From positions 33,827 to 97,826 of the forward strand of contig CACJPG010000003.1 of assembly GCA_902595225.1 (NCBI GenBank): a stretch of DNA of 64,000 nt. The letters are read 5' to 3'. The stretch comes from an uncultured Thiothrix sp. (GTDB lineage: Bacteria; Pseudomonadota; Gammaproteobacteria; Poriferisulfidales; GCA-002705445). A program made the translations under genes and the position numbers. Shown here one piece after another: positions 62,819 through 64,000 of the stretch; position 1 is the first letter of the stretch; every line of letters starts with the position of its first letter. The notes below the pieces were generated by a model. The model had not been told where the DNA came from and searched no databases. It worked only from the letters and a program-made list of their open reading frames with translations.

Positions 62819-63157
62819 ATGTTTGGATTTGGTAACGACAAAAATAAAGTTTACAAAGTAACAATTGCTAATACAGGTGAAACATTTGAGGTTAATGGAA
62901 AAATTAACTTACTTCAGGCTGCTAAAAATGCTGGAATTGAGTGGCCTTGTGAATGCAAAAGTGGCGGTTGTGGAACGTGTAGGGCTGTTCTTAAAGAAGG
63001 AAAAGTTAAAGAACTTTCTGACTTTGCATATACTCTAGATGGAGATATGCTCGACCAAGGATACATTCTTGCTTGCCAATCATCTTTGAAGAGCGACATA
63101 GTGGTAGAAGTTGACAAAAATCAAACTAGTATCGCTCAAATGAAAAAAGCTGGCTAA
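62819..63157 (+). CDS. 2Fe-2S ferredoxin, plant type
   Basis: A protein of 112 residues with the plant-type cluster cysteines: C46, C51, C54 (ECKSGGCGTCRA) and C86 (ILACQS). It carries single electrons, but the partner is unknown. An excellent AGGAGA ribosome site is present. Its last four bases overlap the convergent dihydroorotase gene. It lies beyond a terminator from the MerR-divergent region. Confidence 0.92.
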   Translation: MFGFGNDKNKVYKVTIANTGETFEVNGKINLLQAAKNAGIEWPCECKSGGCGTCRAVLKEGKVKELSDFAYTLDGDMLDQGYILACQSSLKSDIVVEVDKNQTSIAQMKKAG

Positions 63158-64000
63158 TCATTAAATTCAAGTTCTAATCCAAACGGTTGCTCTGGGATTT
63201 CGCCTGATTCTGAATCGTACGCAATATTCCCAGACACGATTGTCTTCAAGACCTTTGTTTTAAATGGAACATCAGAAAAAGCTGACCATCCACATTTATG
63301 CATCACCCTGGTCTCATCTATCTCTCCTTGCCCCATAAATTCTATTAAAACTAAATCTGCCCAATATCCTTCACGAACAAAACCTCTATCTTTTACGTCA
63401 TAACATATTGCCGGATTGTGACACACTTTCTCAATTATCTTTTCTAGCGAAAAAATTCCATTGTGGTAAAACTCCAATAGAGCTCTAAATGAATGTTGTA
63501 TTACAGGCAAACCTGCAGGAATGTCTTCGTATTTATCTGCGGTTTTTTCCGATATTAAATGTGGTGCGTGATCAGTAGCAATTACATCAATAACATTATT
63601 ATTTACCGCATCAATAAGAGCTAACCTATCGGCTTCTTCCTTAATTGACGGATTACATTTTATAAAACCTTTTTTCCTTGCATAATCTTTTTCTGAATAA
63701 AGCATGTGATGAATACATACTTCTGCGGTAATAGATTTATTTTCTACATAATTGTTTGAGAAAAAATCTAATTCATCTCTTGTTGTTAAATGTAATACAT
63801 GTAGACGAGAACCAAAGTTTTTTGCAAGATTTATAGCTAATGACGATGATTCAATGCAGCATTCTCTGCTTCTAATTTGTGTATGCATCTCAAGCGGAAT
63901 ATTATCACCATACTTTTCTTTCGCAATCTGAAAATTTTTATCAATTATTGGTGAGCTCTCACAATGTGTTGCAATAAGTTTCGGAGCATGAATAAATATT
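63154..64000 (-). CDS. pyrC: Dihydroorotase, 5' part cut by window edge
   Basis: The reading frame is open through the right edge, so the start lies outside; about 281 residues are visible. Metal-dependent amidohydrolase motifs: ATHCES near the edge, RLHVLHLTT, and VIATDHAPH with the catalytic Asp, then AGLPVIQHSF and the C-terminal DLVLIEF. These match the long class I dihydroorotases of pyrimidine synthesis; an allantoinase or other amidohydrolase is less likely. The internal ATG at 63888 is not the start. Confidence 0.85.
   Translation of the reverse strand, partial: IFIHAPKLIATHCESSPIIDKNFQIAKEKYGDNIPLEMHTQIRSRECCIESSSLAINLAKNFGSRLHVLHLTTRDELDFFSNNYVENKSITAEVCIHHMLYSEKDYARKKGFIKCNPSIKEEADRLALIDAVNNNVIDVIATDHAPHLISEKTADKYEDIPAGLPVIQHSFRALLEFYHNGIFSLEKIIEKVCHNPAICYDVKDRGFVREGYWADLVLIEFMGQGEIDETRVMHKCGWSAFSDVPFKTKVLKTIVSGNIAYDSESGEIPEQPFGLELEFND

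Noticed and set aside
1-64000. CRISPR arrays, insertion sequences, prophage or integrase genes
   Set aside because: No regularly spaced repeats, transposase, integrase or phage structural motifs were seen on either strand.

Overview
The window is a compact, very AT-rich piece of a bacterial chromosome. The best guess is a low-GC, genome-streamlined, surface-ocean gammaproteobacterium of the SAR86 or a similar lineage. This rests on a blue-type proteorhodopsin with a retinal cassette, and on gammaproteobacterial gene neighbourhoods: mutY-yggX, dsbD-aroQ-accB-accC-fis-purH-purD, tkt-gap-pgk-pyk-fba, bioH-bioC, and a coxBA-ctaG-coxC-SURF1-ctaA-ctaB block next to rpoH. The assignment is inferred from gene content and order. 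There is no rRNA here to settle it, and no phage, insertion sequence or CRISPR array is visible.

Layout. 1-3.6 kb is an accessory-looking stretch: a TerB-like fragment, an Xre/MbcA-type regulator directly followed by a SET-domain methyltransferase, a HAD nucleotidase, an MFS transporter and a DUF2237 protein. A tRNA-Phe gene follows. 3.97-9.14 kb is the phototrophy island: proteorhodopsin, a terminator, then the overlapping crtI-crtB-crtY-blh operon. 9.15-14.4 kb holds DNA repair and iron protection (mutY, yggX), molybdopterin (moaC, moaD), a Deg protease, a mini-asparaginase, rph and rdgB. 14.45-14.92 kb is a non-coding AT-rich block with clustered DnaA boxes and is a candidate replication origin. 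14.9-23.7 kb runs forward: L31, an M48 protease, dsbD, aroQ, accBC, fis and purHD. 23.7-34.7 kb is mixed: rho, trxA, an L,D-transpeptidase with a TPR partner, cca, uppP, folate genes, L28/L33 and a chorismatase-family enzyme. 34.7-42.0 kb is a reverse-strand central-carbon operon (plsY-tkt-gap-pgk-pyk-fba). 42.0-43.6 kb is bioH-like and bioC. 44.1-52.0 kb is the aa3-type cytochrome oxidase and heme A biogenesis cluster. rpoH follows, with a perfect CIRCE operator lying on its promoter. 53.2-57.4 kb holds two M16 proteases, rsmD, coaD, a strong promoter driving a micro-ORF or small RNA, and an Lpp-like lipoprotein. 57.4-64 kb holds mutM, bioD, ispG, a photolyase-MerR light-response pair, a ferredoxin and part of pyrC.

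How the genes work together. Light use is the main theme. It covers a proton-pumping rhodopsin with its chromophore pathway (lycopene to beta-carotene to retinal), a photolyase co-transcribed with a LitR-like MerR regulator that has lost the B12 ligand, and the oxidase and cofactor genes of aerobic respiration. Convergent genes abut or overlap by a few bases almost everywhere.

The most interesting regulatory signals are the CIRCE element embedded in the rpoH promoter, which implies HrcA control of sigma-32; the DnaA-box cluster at 14.5-14.8 kb; repeated CTATACA motifs at the MerR/ferredoxin divergence; dyads in the proteorhodopsin promoter; and two candidate small RNA loci near 57.0 and 62.7 kb. 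All functional statements come from reading motifs in the translated sequence. No database search was run.
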